A stretch of 14,674 nucleotides of DNA from Pavlovales sp. CCMP2436 (Eukaryota > Haptophyta > Pavlovophyceae > Pavlovales). Shown one piece after another: positions 1 to 7,520 of the stretch. How positions within the stretch are numbered: the first letter of the stretch is position 1; every line of letters starts with the position of its first letter. Below the pieces are notes generated by a model. It was not told the DNA's origin. It did no database searches and was given only the letters and a program-made list of their open reading frames with translations. The stretch lies in the NCBI GenBank assembly GCA_026770615.1, contig MU631426.1, forward strand, positions 294,600 through 309,273, read 5' to 3'. Both the position numbers and the translations under genes were made by a program.

Positions 1-10
1 GGGGGGGGGG
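1..10. repeat. poly-G run at window edge
   Basis: Ten G at the very start. On the minus strand this is poly-C, like the pyrimidine tract before exon 2 of the dehydrogenase gene, so it could precede another acceptor off the edge. It may equally mark an assembly break. Confidence 0.6.
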
Positions 11-87
11 TCAGTATCAGCGTGCGGGAAGGGATTAACAATTTTTACACTCCATTTAAAAAGTCCTTCAGAATTGGATGAGAGAAA

Positions 88-112
88 CTATATATATATA
101 TACATGTATGTA

Positions 113-155
<43 letters not shown>

Positions 156-184
156 GTGTATGTATATATACGTATGTATGTATG

Positions 185-219
<35 letters not shown>

Positions 220-230
220 ATATACATGTG
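88..230. repeat. (TA)n/(TG)n microsatellite
   Basis: An almost uninterrupted TA/TATG/TG tract. Long ORFs of alternating Tyr-Ile or Thr-His here are by-products of the dinucleotide repeat. Read on the minus strand, the tract begins right at the proposed 5' splice site of exon 2 of the dehydrogenase gene (225/226). Confidence 0.95.
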
Positions 231-319
231 GGGGGTGGGTATGGGAGCAGCGCACACCACTGCGCGGTCGAGTTCGGGCCAGAAGAGAGCGTACCCCTCC
301 TTCATGGGGTGCGAGTCGC
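226..319 (-). CDS. Probable exon 2 of sterol 3-beta-dehydrogenase-like SDR
   Basis: A short GC-rich island between the TA microsatellite and a 27-base G run. On the minus strand the G run is a poly-C tract followed by ACAG, a strong 3' splice site, with the exon starting at 319. Exon 1 ends in phase 1 (GAC G), and this exon starts GC GAC TCG, so the joined frame reads ...[12 protein letters not shown] then [11 protein letters not shown]. The latter resembles the FW-x-x-[FL]-[LVD]-R-A stretch that follows the V/I-T-D/N-G motif in ERG26/NSDHL-type enzymes. The donor is uncertain: 225/224 (CAT|GTATAT) or an earlier GTG|GTGTGC. The rest of the gene lies off the left edge. The phase and motif match make chance unlikely, but this is inference without a transcript. 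Confidence 0.6.
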
Positions 320-323
320 CTGT

Positions 324-350
324 GGGGGGGGGGGGGGGGGGGGGGGGGGG
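324..350. repeat. 27-base G homopolymer (intronic poly-C tract)
   Basis: A G27 run on the plus strand. It serves as a plausible C-only polypyrimidine tract immediately before the CAG acceptor (320-322) of exon 2 of the minus-strand dehydrogenase gene. Run length in the assembly is unreliable. Confidence 0.85.
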
Positions 351-441
351 CTGGGTGGGTCGGCTTTAGTTGCATCATAGAAACACAACGAGCTTGCTAT
401 TCTTTTGTTTGTAGGGAAAGATTAGTATTATATGGTAATAA

Positions 442-592
442 GTGCCATGCCCCTACGCCCAGACCAAGGGCTGCAAGTGGGGAGGCGTCAAAATAACTCT
501 TATTACAAAAAATAGGCAAAGGGCGATGCAGCGCTCAGACCAGCACAACTATCAGGACAGTCGGACGCGAGCTTGAATCCCGATCAGTAATA
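442..592. repeat. Dispersed intronic repeat, fullest copy
   Basis: Two adjoining modules inside the dehydrogenase intron (320-734). Module 2 (442-489) recurs at 13749-13790. Module 1 (521-592) recurs at 14292-14363 with about 9 mismatches in 72 bases by eye. Both other sites are introns of the phytanoyl-CoA dioxygenase-like gene, in the same orientation relative to that gene. The end of module 1 (CAGTCGGACGCGAGCTTGAA) also resembles the end of the repeats at 1660-2241. No coding potential is seen. Confidence 0.75.
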
Positions 593-707
593 TAAAAAAA
601 GATGTGTGTGGCTGCTGCGATTACCGTCTGTCTGTTTCTTGGATCTGATCGTGCGGTAGTTGCAGCACATGCCAAAGTAGGGTTACTAACAACCAATACT
701 TACCTTG

Positions 708-720
708 CCCCCCCCCCCCC
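708..720. repeat. 13-base C homopolymer
   Basis: A C13 run on the plus strand (G13 in the sense of the dehydrogenase gene). It lies just downstream of the preferred 5' splice site of exon 1 and is followed, in sense direction, by a second very good donor, CAAG|GTAAGT. Confidence 0.85.
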
Positions 721-734
721 TTTTGTTTGATTAC

Positions 735-1587
735 CGTCCGTCACGATGTAAAACTTTCCGAGCGCCGGGGATCCGGGGTAGAGCACGCGCTCCGCGATAA
801 TGAGGCCGTGCGCGTAATTGTCCACGTGCGAGAAGCAGATGCGGTTCTGTCCGTTACCGAAGATGCGCAGTTTACCCGTGCCCGCCACCTCCAGTAGGTT
901 GGGCAGGAACAGGTTGTCCCGCGGGCCGTACACCTGATGGGGCGCTACCGCGCATGTCATGAACTCGTCGCACGCCGCCGCGCGCATCGCCATCTCACCC
1001 AGGGCCTTGGAGCGTGCGTACTCCGCGAGGTAGCTCTTCTGCGGCAGCGTGGGCATTTCCGCCTCGGTGAGGCCGTCCACATCTTTCCCGTCGAAGCGGG
1101 TTGAGGGGGAAGAGGACATCACGACCTTCTTGCAGCCCACCGCCTTGCACGCGTTAATCACGTTGATGGTGCCGGTGTAGTTGACGTCGTAGTAGAGCTG
1201 CATCGGGTGATAGGGCCCGACCGCAGCTCCGTTGTGCCACACGCAGTCGGCGCCCTGGACGGCAGCGAGCACTGCCTCGTAGTCGCGGAGGTCGCCCTGC
1301 ACGTACTCGATCGCCGGGTGGTTCCACGCGTCCGCCGCCTTGAGTGCGACGTCGAAGGAGACGACGCGCCTGGCACCGCGCTCCACCAGCATCTCCACCA
1401 TGCGCTGGCCCACGAAGCCACCACCGCCGGTGACCACGCATGTGTCAGGTACGGGCGGGTAGCCGCCACGAAGCGTAGCCTCGCGCTGCAGTGGCGAGCA
1501 GGAGGGTGCGACGAGCAGGTCAATCATTGCCGGCTCACCTCCGGGCGGGGTGGAGTCCGAAGCCATGATCGAACGCAAGAGCTCCAT
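735..1587 (-). CDS. Extended SDR, sterol 3-beta-hydroxysteroid dehydrogenase/C4-decarboxylase type (exon 1)
   Basis: An NAD(P)-dependent extended short-chain dehydrogenase, closest in motif pattern to the ERG26/NSDHL enzymes that oxidise and decarboxylate 4-methyl-sterol carboxylates at the ER; substrate is inferred. Counting from Met at 1587: TGGGGFVG (53-60, Rossmann TGxxGxxG); an Asp after beta-2 in FDV (79), favouring NAD; GDLRD; NGAAVGP; TGTINVINACK; SSSPS at 158-162 (catalytic Ser region); FDGKD, typical of the sterol group; YARSK at 190-194 (catalytic YxxxK); then PHQVYGPRD and FSHVDNYAHGL. The ~50 residues before the nucleotide site have no visible domain. An in-frame TGA lies upstream at 1630-1632. 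Met at 1566 (MASDS) is an alternative start. The exon is taken to end at 735 (GACG|GTAATC) because this joins exon 2 in phase; reading on gives Lys-poly-Gly-Ala-Arg and a TAA at 700. The gene is incomplete in the window. The spacer to the divergent MYND-SET gene is 720 bp. Confidence 0.85.
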
Positions 1588-1659
1588 CGCGCGCAACCAG
1601 ACGCGTTGGGCGGCGCTGAATCTAGACGCTCAACTTTAAAACGTCGGTTCAAAACCCGG

Positions 1660-1775
1660 TCAAAACAGGGGAGTAGTCAAAATATGTATGAGGCAGGCTC
1701 GCTGTCTGGGGGGGCGGCACAACGCCCTCTGGCTTGGCACCATCCAGTGAGACGCTAGCTCGAGTCCCCTACAAC
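1660..1775 (+). repeat. GTATGAGGCAGG repeat, copy 1
   Basis: First of three ~110 bp related segments in the divergent spacer. Each has a purine-rich GGGAGT..CAA-like lead, the core GTATGAGGCAG, and an end like GACGCTAGCTCGAGTCC. That end resembles a tRNA B box (GGTTCGANTCC), so a tRNA-derived SINE is possible. No A box or tRNA fold was found. Confidence 0.55.
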
Positions 1776-1840
1776 ATCCCGTCATGTAAAGTGTTTTTCT
1801 TCACGGTCTCAATGACTTAAAAAAAATAAAAATAAAAACG

Positions 1841-1945
1841 GGTCAAAGAGGGCTGGAACTCGAGGCTGTATGAGGCAGCACACCGATCTTTATCGCTATG
1901 AATCGTTCTAAAACTTCAGATTCTGAACCAAGTCCTCAGGCAGCC
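1841..1945 (+). repeat. GTATGAGGCAGG repeat, copy 2 (diverged)
   Basis: Shares GGGTCAAA, GGCTGTATGAGGCAGCAC and the end AACCAAGTCCTCAGGCAG with copies 1 and 3. The middle is AT-rich and diverged. The rest of the 1588-2307 spacer holds poly-A/T patches and nothing else recognisable. Confidence 0.45.
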
Positions 1946-2129
1946 TGTGTAATCCGAGCGGATTGCGTCGCAGCATGGCAGCATGGCTCTTTTTTCTCTG
2001 AATCAATCTCACTTTTTTTTGCTAATTTTTCGTTTTTTGTTCGTCTTATTTATTTTATCTTCCTTTAAATCCTCGCCTAAAGACGGCAGCATAGCCTCGG
2101 TGTCTTCAGGATTTGAACTCATGGTTCCG

Positions 2130-2241
2130 CTCAAGCAAGGGAGTCACAAGTCTGTATGAGGCAGGCCCACTGCTGTCCAAGGGCTGGCACTATACCCTTT
2201 CTGGTGCGGTGCTGTCAGACGCCAGATCAAGTCCTCATGCA
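2130..2241 (+). repeat. GTATGAGGCAGG repeat, copy 3
   Basis: Matches copy 1 over the lead (CAAGCAAGGGAGTCACAAG), the core, a GGGCTGGCACTATACCC segment and the end GTCAGACGCCAGATCAAGTCC. It lies within 70 bp of the MYND-SET start codon, so it may form part of that gene's promoter or leader. Confidence 0.55.
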
Positions 2242-2307
2242 CTCGTTGCCGAATCTGGTCGAAGCCGCAGTTGACCAATTGGCTGCGGACTCGCATCGTA
2301 GCGGCCA

Positions 2308-2814
2308 ATGGTAGACACGGCCGTGATGTCCGAGTCCCGCACGTGCGGCTACTGCTACCTCCAGGGCCCCAGCTTCCAGCTCTGCAGTGGATGCAATCGC
2401 CGCGCGTACTGCTGCAGGGAGTGCCAGGTTAACGACTGGAAACGCGGCGCGTGGCACAAGGAATGGTGCGGCCGCACTGGCGAGATTGGCGTTGACGTCG
2501 AGATTCGCGTGTCGTCTGCAGGGGGCTCGGGCTGTTCGCTCTGCGCGACTTCGCGCGGGGCGATACGCTCCTCGTCGAGCGGCTCGTTGAAGCAGGGCGA
2601 GATAGTCGCTCGCTTCCCCGAGGGGACGCCACCGTCATTGGAGCGCGCAGCGAGGGAGCTCACGCCAGAAGAGGGCTCGCTTAGCTCCAAGATTCTCACC
2701 GACCGGGCGATCCTCGGCGAGGACTCCTCGAGCACTGGTATCTTCCTCCACATGTCGCGGGTGAACCACAGCTGCGTCGGCAACAGCACGCACTATTCGA
2801 GGACATGTCGCTGA
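2308..2814 (+). CDS. MYND-SET (SMYD-like) protein lysine methyltransferase, frame-disrupted
   Basis: The ATG at 2308 opens 168 residues. Residues 13-54 form a complete MYND zinc finger (C13, C16, C26, C29, C35, C39, H50, C54), as at the front of SMYD methyltransferases. Residues 153-156 are NHSC, the SET-domain motif that helps bind S-adenosylmethionine. The other SET signature, LGLFALRDFARGDTLL, is present but in a different frame (2526-2594). Going from GVDVEIRVS into it needs one extra G in the run at 2521-2525; returning to the main frame needs one fewer G at 2595-2597. After NHSCVGNSTHY the main frame ends at 2814, while frame +1 continues FEDMSLMMLLANDALA to about 2857; one more T near 2796 would join them. 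The post-SET part is not found. It is either a pseudogene or an intact gene with homopolymer sequencing errors. Family assignment is firm; function is doubtful. In animals such enzymes methylate histones and other proteins. Confidence 0.75.
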   Translation: MVDTAVMSESRTCGYCYLQGPSFQLCSGCNRRAYCCRECQVNDWKRGAWHKEWCGRTGEIGVDVEIRVSSAGGSGCSLCATSRGAIRSSSSGSLKQGEIVARFPEGTPPSLERAARELTPEEGSLSSKILTDRAILGEDSSSTGIFLHMSRVNHSCVGNSTHYSRTCR

Positions 2815-2847
2815 TGATGCTCCTAGCGAACGATGCCCTCGCGCGCA

Positions 2848-2958
2848 CAATGGGAGGGAGGGGGAGGGTGTGTGTGTGAGAGTGAGTGGGTGAGGGGCGG
2901 CGGGGAGGGTGGGGGAGAGGGTGGGTGGGTGGGGGAGGGGGGTGGGGAGGGGGGAGGG
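2848..2958. repeat. Low-complexity G-rich (GGGT/GGGA)n tract
   Basis: A G-rich, C-poor stretch with many runs of three or more G and a short GT run at its start. It could form G-quadruplexes. It starts just where the recognisable SET sequence stops and may be intronic. Confidence 0.85.
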
Positions 2959-3040
2959 CATCGGGGTCGTGATTCACCCAGCACGCATTGGTCGCTCAAA
3001 ATTCCAGGTCTGGATGGACCAGACCCCGGGAGAAGACTCG

Positions 3041-3526
3041 TCAGGGCGCGCGCCCTCGTCCACTTGCCACCCCTAGGCCGGCCTGAGGGTCATCCGCTCG
3101 ATATTTCTCAGGACCTCGCCACGAATTAGTTCGACAGCCAAACGACCCGATCTCCGCGGAACTGGAAGGAGGGACCGCGCCGTACGGACACGAGCCAGGC
3201 ATGCTGCAATTAGCATCCATCGCGTTGATTATCATGCCGGCCCGATGGCCCCCGCGACGAGGGACCTCCACGCAAGAGCCGACGGCGATGCTCTCGTGCC
3301 ACCGGTGAGGCGGCCTCGGGGGCAGCGGCCTGGTGTCCGCAGCAGCAAACGTTGCCACCCACCCTGTGAACCGGACCTTCGCGGCAGCACTCTTCCCTCT
3401 AGCTGACGGGAGGCGCTGCTCGATGATCGCTTCGTACCGCTCGCCAAACCAGAGTTCAGGATCTTGGCGCAAGGCGTTAACGCATACTTCGGCGCGCGCG
3501 CCGCCACGCCACGGAGCTTGCCACAT
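3041..3526 (-). CDS. Uncertain ORF, possible Tudor/Agenet-like fragment
   Basis: ATG at 3526, directly preceded by an in-frame TAA, opens 161 residues. I do not recognise it with certainty. Two stretches look protein-like: FGERYEAIIEQRL...AAKVRFTGWVATF (about residues 28-62), which recalls Tudor/chromo-barrel strands (a-x-[IV]...kVrF-x-GW), and IAVGSCVEV...HRAGMIINAMDA (about 81-105), which recalls a second barrel. The last ~50 residues look like random GC-rich translation. No splice partners were identified. It lies tail to tail with the MYND-SET gene. It could be an old chromatin-reader exon or a chance ORF; a plus-strand reading of the same region shows nothing better. Confidence 0.28.
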   Translation of the reverse strand: MWQAPWRGGARAEVCVNALRQDPELWFGERYEAIIEQRLPSARGKSAAAKVRFTGWVATFAAADTRPLPPRPPHRWHESIAVGSCVEVPRRGGHRAGMIINAMDANCSMPGSCPYGAVPPSSSAEIGSFGCRTNSWRGPEKYRADDPQAGLGVASGRGRAP

Positions 3527-3820
3527 TTAGACAAGTTAACTTATCCATCGAGGAGAGGGCGACACGTAGCGCCTTGACCTGATCACCGCGAGCTCTCGGC
3601 GGTTCAACGCATCAGCCGCGTCTGTTCTGCCTTTGCCTCGGCAGCTCGAGTGCAGCTCATGGCGCGCCTGCCTTGGCACTCAGCGTCCTATTAGGTCCAT
3701 CCTGTTACATCTTTTTGATCGCATCAGCCGCCTTCACCTACTCCCCGCGCCATAAGGTTTTCTCGTCGGATACCAGCCAGCCCCGCCATAAACCACGAGT
3801 CCGCAGCAGGCCCGTCACGC

Positions 3821-4075
3821 ATGCACGCACTGATCCATGACAAGCCCACCATATTCATGCACCACTCACGCACACTGCGCTCAGCAACCAAACGGACCCT
3901 TAAAACCGGCCAGTCACCCACGCTGTCACACCACTCGGGCGACAAAAAACCTAAAATCAAACATGAGCCAGCAAGCTCTAAGTCTTCAAAACGCAAGCAT
4001 GAGCCAGCAAGCCCGCCACATCCTGCAACCCGAAGTCCTGCGCCCGAGGCCCACCCCCGTCAAGGAGTGGGATAG
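3821..4075 (+). pseudogene. C-terminal tail of retrotransposon ORF (copy A)
   Basis: An 84-residue open frame of basic, Ser/Pro/His-rich sequence with DKKPKIKHEPASS and SKSSKRKHEPASP. It aligns with the C-terminal tail of copy C (DKRPKPKQEPATP) and ends at the same place as the tail of copy B. Such Lys/Pro-rich tails probably bind nucleic acid; that role is inferred. Copy B carries an 11-base deletion here that shifts its frame; copy A does not. Confidence 0.6.
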
Positions 4076-4347
4076 AATGGGCAAGCAAATAAGCCGCGCA
4101 TATTTGTGGTCTTTGCCCCCCGGGAAAAAATCTCAACATATGCGAGCTAAGCTAGCGAAGAAGTCATGTTTGGGATGCGCGCAGGTAGGCCACGTTCTCA
4201 GACGGTGCTGCATTTTCAGACGACGCGAGGGAGAGCAGTGGAGGTCGGTCAGCGTGCCAGTCGAGAGTCGTCAGTCGTCGATCGTAGTGTGGCTGAACTG
4301 ATCAGCGGTGGGGACGGTATCTGTGTGTTGGGGTGGATCCCTGGATC

Positions 4348-4367
4348 TGAGTGTTTTTCAACACTTA
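4348..4367 (+). other. 3' UTR stem-loop of retrotransposon copy A
   Basis: Eight pairs with a four-base loop (TTTC): T4348-A4367, G4349-T4366 (wobble), then AGTGTT pairing with AACACT. The same structure stands at 11690-11709 in copy C with changed bases that keep pairing. It is a candidate recognition hairpin for the element's own reverse transcriptase. Confidence 0.55.
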
Positions 4368-4411
4368 AATCCTGTGAGATCCTCCGGGGACGGACGTTAA
4401 ACTAAAAACTT

Positions 4412-4672
4412 AAATACCAGGCATACATCGACGATTTAGCACTCTTTGCAGAAATTGCATGCACTGCACAGGCCATGATAGGAATAGCAGCAAACCGCTT
4501 CCTTGCGGCCTACACCATGGAATTCAACGCCAAGAAGTGCTATTACACCTTGATACTACCTAAGTTGCCAGAGCACTGGGGACCCAAATATCGGGAGCCC
4601 AAGTGTCCTCTCACTTGGGCTCTGTCTGACATCCTGATTGCCATCTTGACAACCGCTCTATTCCTTAATTAA
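4412..4672 (+). pseudogene. Reverse transcriptase fragment with YIDD catalytic motif (copy B)
   Basis: The frame from 4412 gives KYQAYIDDLALFAE, the catalytic motif C of reverse transcriptase (YIDD in place of the commoner YADD). Then come ANRFLAAYTMEFNAKKC, motif D, to about 4548. After ~4560 the translation (to a stop at 4670) no longer resembles RT and probably reads into inserted DNA. The two Asp of the metal-binding pair are intact, but the fingers and most of the palm are absent because of truncation. Confidence 0.8.
4595..4622. other. Perfect 11-bp hairpin inside the RT-interrupting insert
   Basis: GAGCCCAAGTG (4595-4605) and CACTTGGGCTC (4612-4622) are exact inverted repeats around a six-base loop. 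It lies in the ~200 bp segment (about 4560-4765) that separates two RT pieces and that I cannot identify otherwise. Confidence 0.6.
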
Positions 4673-4681
4673 GCTCTATAG

Positions 4682-4697
4682 CTCTCTCTCTCTCTCT
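4682..4697. repeat. (CT)8 microsatellite
   Basis: A pure CT tract within the segment interrupting the RT domain of copy B. Confidence 0.85.
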
Positions 4698-4752
4698 AGC
4701 TGCCTTCGACGCTTCACCGCGTCTCGGACTCCAATCCTCTCTTAGCTCGTGC

Positions 4753-5145
4753 TTGCGTTCAACACCGCTAGCCTCTCGATACAAACCACCAGTTCAGACA
4801 GTCAGTGATGATCAAGGAAACCCCACCCAGAAAGCCTGCATCTGCCTACCATCAAGAGATGCAAACTTCCTACACATAGAGGTGCCCCAGACGCCAAAGG
4901 ACAAAACTTTTGAATACCTGGGACACCTCCTAACCACCAACGGCAAGTGGCAGGCCCAGGAACGTAAACTCCTGATTAAGATAGCACAGGCCATGGGAAA
5001 GGTGCACCTTGCCTCGAGCAAAGGGGCATGCCACACCCTTTGGGTAGCCAAGCTGTCCCACCATGACGTAGCGTCAGTACTACCATACATATGGGAGCAT
5101 CAGACTTATCTGATGATTTCCTGTCCACGATGCTTACAGCAATAG
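4753..5145 (+). pseudogene. Reverse transcriptase thumb fragment (copy B)
   Basis: Contains KTFEYLGHLLTTNGKW (motif E and the start of the thumb: the x-YLG-x-x-[IL]-x-x-[DN]-G signature of non-LTR RTs), followed by a helix-rich stretch. The first ~13 residues after the ATG are probably from the insert. Past ~5090 the correct frame shifts to the next fragment, so the last ~18 residues (LMISCPRCLQQ) are out of frame. Confidence 0.75.
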
Positions 5146-5570
5146 TAGAAGCCACGCGCCTTTGCTGCATAATAGGGCCCCATGTAGCAAGAGAACGCCT
5201 GTGCGGCCCCCCTGAACGCGATGGCCTAGGTCTGGTGGACCCGCGTGCCCAAAACGCGGGGGGTAAAGTATCAGCCATGCTGCGCCTTCTCAACTCACCC
5301 GTGGAATCCGCAACGCATACCCTCGCGGCACATGCATTGAGTATCGCCCAAAACGGACCCGCGAGACAAGCCAAGGCAAAAACTATGCTTACCGCAAGGG
5401 GGCGATCAAAAGTCTTTCCGAAGCACCTCAGGGGGAATAAAAATGGGATATATTCGAGAACTATGCATGCCTGCAGACAACACCTATGGGTGAGCTCGCC
5501 CCTGTCCTACTATGGCCAGCCCTTGGCGCCACCCGCCGTGCATAACCCAAAGTGGCTTCGGTCACCCTAG
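5091..5570 (+). pseudogene. Post-RT connection region (copy B)
   Basis: GASDLSDDFLSTMLTAIVEA and RDGLGLVDPRAQNAGGK.SAMLRLL (about residues 2-70) are the GLGL-[IV]-D...A...a-x-x-x-L pattern found after the thumb of non-LTR RTs. From ~5420 the true frame is a different one (EAPQGE*KW...), by comparison with copy C (EAPSGEATW), and carries a TAA at 5438. The frame shown after that point is spurious. Confidence 0.65.
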
Positions 5571-5976
5571 CATCAATGAGTGCCTGTAGTGAACTAAACT
5601 TGGCAAAACTGCGTATCGCAAGCAATGCCCCCAACTTAAGTGTCACAGACAGACAATTGACAGCCATAAGTGCAGCCGAAGAAGACATATTAAGGACATG
5701 CTGAAGCGCTATAAGGGACATGCTTATTGCTCTTCAGAATGCCCTACCGATGCATGCAAACACAGCTGCAGTAGCAAAAGTAGCCAAGACCCTGTTCACA
5801 CAGGAATATAGGCCAATATTTAGGCGATTAAAACACCCGGAGCAGCTGGAAATATTACGGGAATCCTGCCCGCACTCACGTCGGCACTATGCGGACCTAT
5901 GTGCTTCCGGTTCGTCACACGCCACACAACATGCATACATACACTCAGACACCAACCACCGACAGAAGAGAAACCA
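5420..5976 (+). pseudogene. RT-RNase H linker (copy B)
   Basis: Read in the frame of 5420, this aligns with copy C 8470-8990: ENYACL, PMGELAPVL, TAISAAEEDILRT (copy C: GALSRAEEDILRT) and FTQEYRPIFRRLK (copy C: LTDEYLKVFMKLK). Stops and a late frameshift break it. In other non-LTR RTs this part is a helical spacer with no known activity. Confidence 0.6.
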
Positions 5977-5979
5977 TAA

Positions 5980-6849
5980 TTGTGCACCCTCCATGTCGGG
6001 GTCGACGGTTCATTTATCAAACCAGATGGAAACGGCAAGGCTCGAGCAGCCGGTGCGGCGTGTTTTGACGTACTCCCATCACACCACATCCACGGCACGA
6101 CACATGCCCCAAGGGCACATATCCTCACCTGCACATTCTCAGGCAATCAAACGGTTGTCGACGCAGAATGCAATGCGGTCACACTTGCCTTACAAGCACT
6201 GACTTATGAGCAAGAGCTATTCATCAGATGGGACCATGACACAGGTGTAAAATGCCTAGACTGGCACAGACGCCACCTAGACCGCAACCCCCTACCACAC
6301 GGGTTAAGGGATTCCACGAGCTATGATGCAAACCCTCACTTCTACCGCCTACTCAGTCTCAAACACCGTGACGAGGCGCATGGACGCTACATGAACGCGA
6401 CTCACACTGCGGCTCATACCAAATCGGATGATGAAGTAGCCAAAATTCTACATACCCCGGGAGCGGTACGTCACGATGACGCCTCGAGAGATAGAATAGT
6501 GACAGCAGAGGCGCTAAAGAAAGTGACCCGGCTCTTCATCTCCACACGAGACAACAACTGGCGCAGCCAGGCTGATTTGCCTCCCCACCTCCAACCTCCG
6601 ACCGTCATAAAGCTCGTGCAGAACGCATTGAGCGACTGGGGCTCAAAGGCAGTAGCGGTACACAGAGAAGCCGCCACAGTACAGCTCACACAAAACACGC
6701 TCACGGCCCAGTGCTGGGCAATAGCGGCCACTGCGACAGGAGATACCATTACATCCGACCAACGAGCAGCACGCCATGCGCTAATAGACAGAGTTGCGAG
6801 GGATCGCCTAGAGAAGAGAGGCCCCGTCAAACGCCCCACGCATAGGTAG
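5980..6849 (+). pseudogene. RNase H domain and C-terminal extension (copy B)
   Basis: LHVGVDGSF (first catalytic Asp, residue ~9), VVDAECNAVTLAL (catalytic Glu ~63), RWDHDTG (Asp ~85), TAAHTKSDDEVAK (conserved His ~146) and VRHDDAS (last Asp) give the D-E-D-D layout of RNase H, which removes template RNA from the new cDNA. The frame opens after an in-frame TAA at 5977 where copy C has CAG. It then runs on through KVTRLFI and LVQNALSDWGSKAVAVHRE, a stretch strongly conserved with copy C, before a frame break at 6849. This is the best-preserved block of copy B. Confidence 0.8.
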
Positions 6850-6952
6850 AATGGCCAATGTAGAAGCCATGTGGACAAAAGAGACCACGATGGCTCTGCG
6901 CCTCCCACGAGTTAGAGGCCAACAGCGACCCACGAAAAAGTACGCCTAACAC

Positions 6953-7444
6953 ATGGCTAGATTGTTACTCGGATCATACCGCCACAATGCCGAGTGGGCA
7001 GCAGAATTCCCGGCGATGGCCACCTCTACAATTACCATTGACGGAAAGTCCGAAACAATGGGCCTCACCTGCCCTCTATGCAAAGCACTCAACTCACAAG
7101 ACACAAAGCATCACCTTTACCACGAGTGCTCGTCAACGGAGAAGCACCGCCACGACCTCCACCGCTACTTCTGCAAGGAACTGGCCCCGCCCCTAGGACC
7201 CGCAAAATCTAAATCAATAGCGACACAAATGATATCTCGACCGGACTACTTCACCGGAAGGGTAGGATTAAGTGTCAAAGAAGTGCTCAGAAAGAAGGAC
7301 GTCGAAACCGGTGACGCACCCAAGCCCGGCGACTTACACTACACTCTCCTACGCCATAGCCTCAGTATGCACACATCACACGAATCGGCAATCGAAGCAT
7401 CAGCGGCGTCAATCAAGGACATTATATCTTTATACGACGCGTAA
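6953..7444 (+). pseudogene. CCHC zinc knuckle segment (copy B)
   Basis: CPLCKALNSQDTKHHLYHEC gives C40-x2-C43-x10-H54-x4-C59, the CCHC knuckle near the C-terminus of many non-LTR polymerase ORFs. It is followed by RPDYFTG, LHYTLLRHSL and IKDIISLYDA, matched in copy C by RPDYYTG, LSFTLLHHSL and TKDKISIYDA. It stops at TAA 7442-7444 where copy C continues KKFEMAWWAA; the same frame reads KFKVAMWAAQ beyond the stop. Confidence 0.8.
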
Positions 7445-7520
7445 AAGTTTAAGGTAGCCATGTGGGCCGCCCAGACAGCTGAGCGGGCAGCAAGGAAACT
7501 GAATCAAAACACAGCGCCAG

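Larger units (their letters stand above)
3770..4410 (+). mobile_element. Non-LTR retrotransposon copy A (3' fragment)
   Basis: From the CCAGCCMGYCCCGCCATAAA segment on, this matches copy B from about 8020 to 8456, and its last ~120 bp match the end of copy C (11630-11750). It is therefore only the 3' end of the element: the last part of the ORF, ending in a TAG at 4073-4075, then a ~330 bp 3' UTR with GCGGTGGGGACGGTAT and a stem-loop at 4348-4367. It ends near GGACGGACGTTAAACT with no poly-A tail. The ~240 bp before it (3527-3769) hold nothing I can recognise. Confidence 0.75.

Noticed and set aside
45..378. Several ORFs of Tyr/Ile or Thr/His repeats on both strands
   Set aside because: They are translations of the TA/TG microsatellite and the G run; only 226-319 has independent support.
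2095..2165. A minus-strand tRNA gene suggested by GAGTTCAAATCC
   Set aside because: The flanking bases do not form a T arm or an acceptor stem; at most it is a SINE-like B box.
2227..2961. Several long minus-strand ORFs opposite the MYND-SET gene
   Set aside because: GC-rich shadows; the plus strand has all eight MYND ligands and SET motifs.
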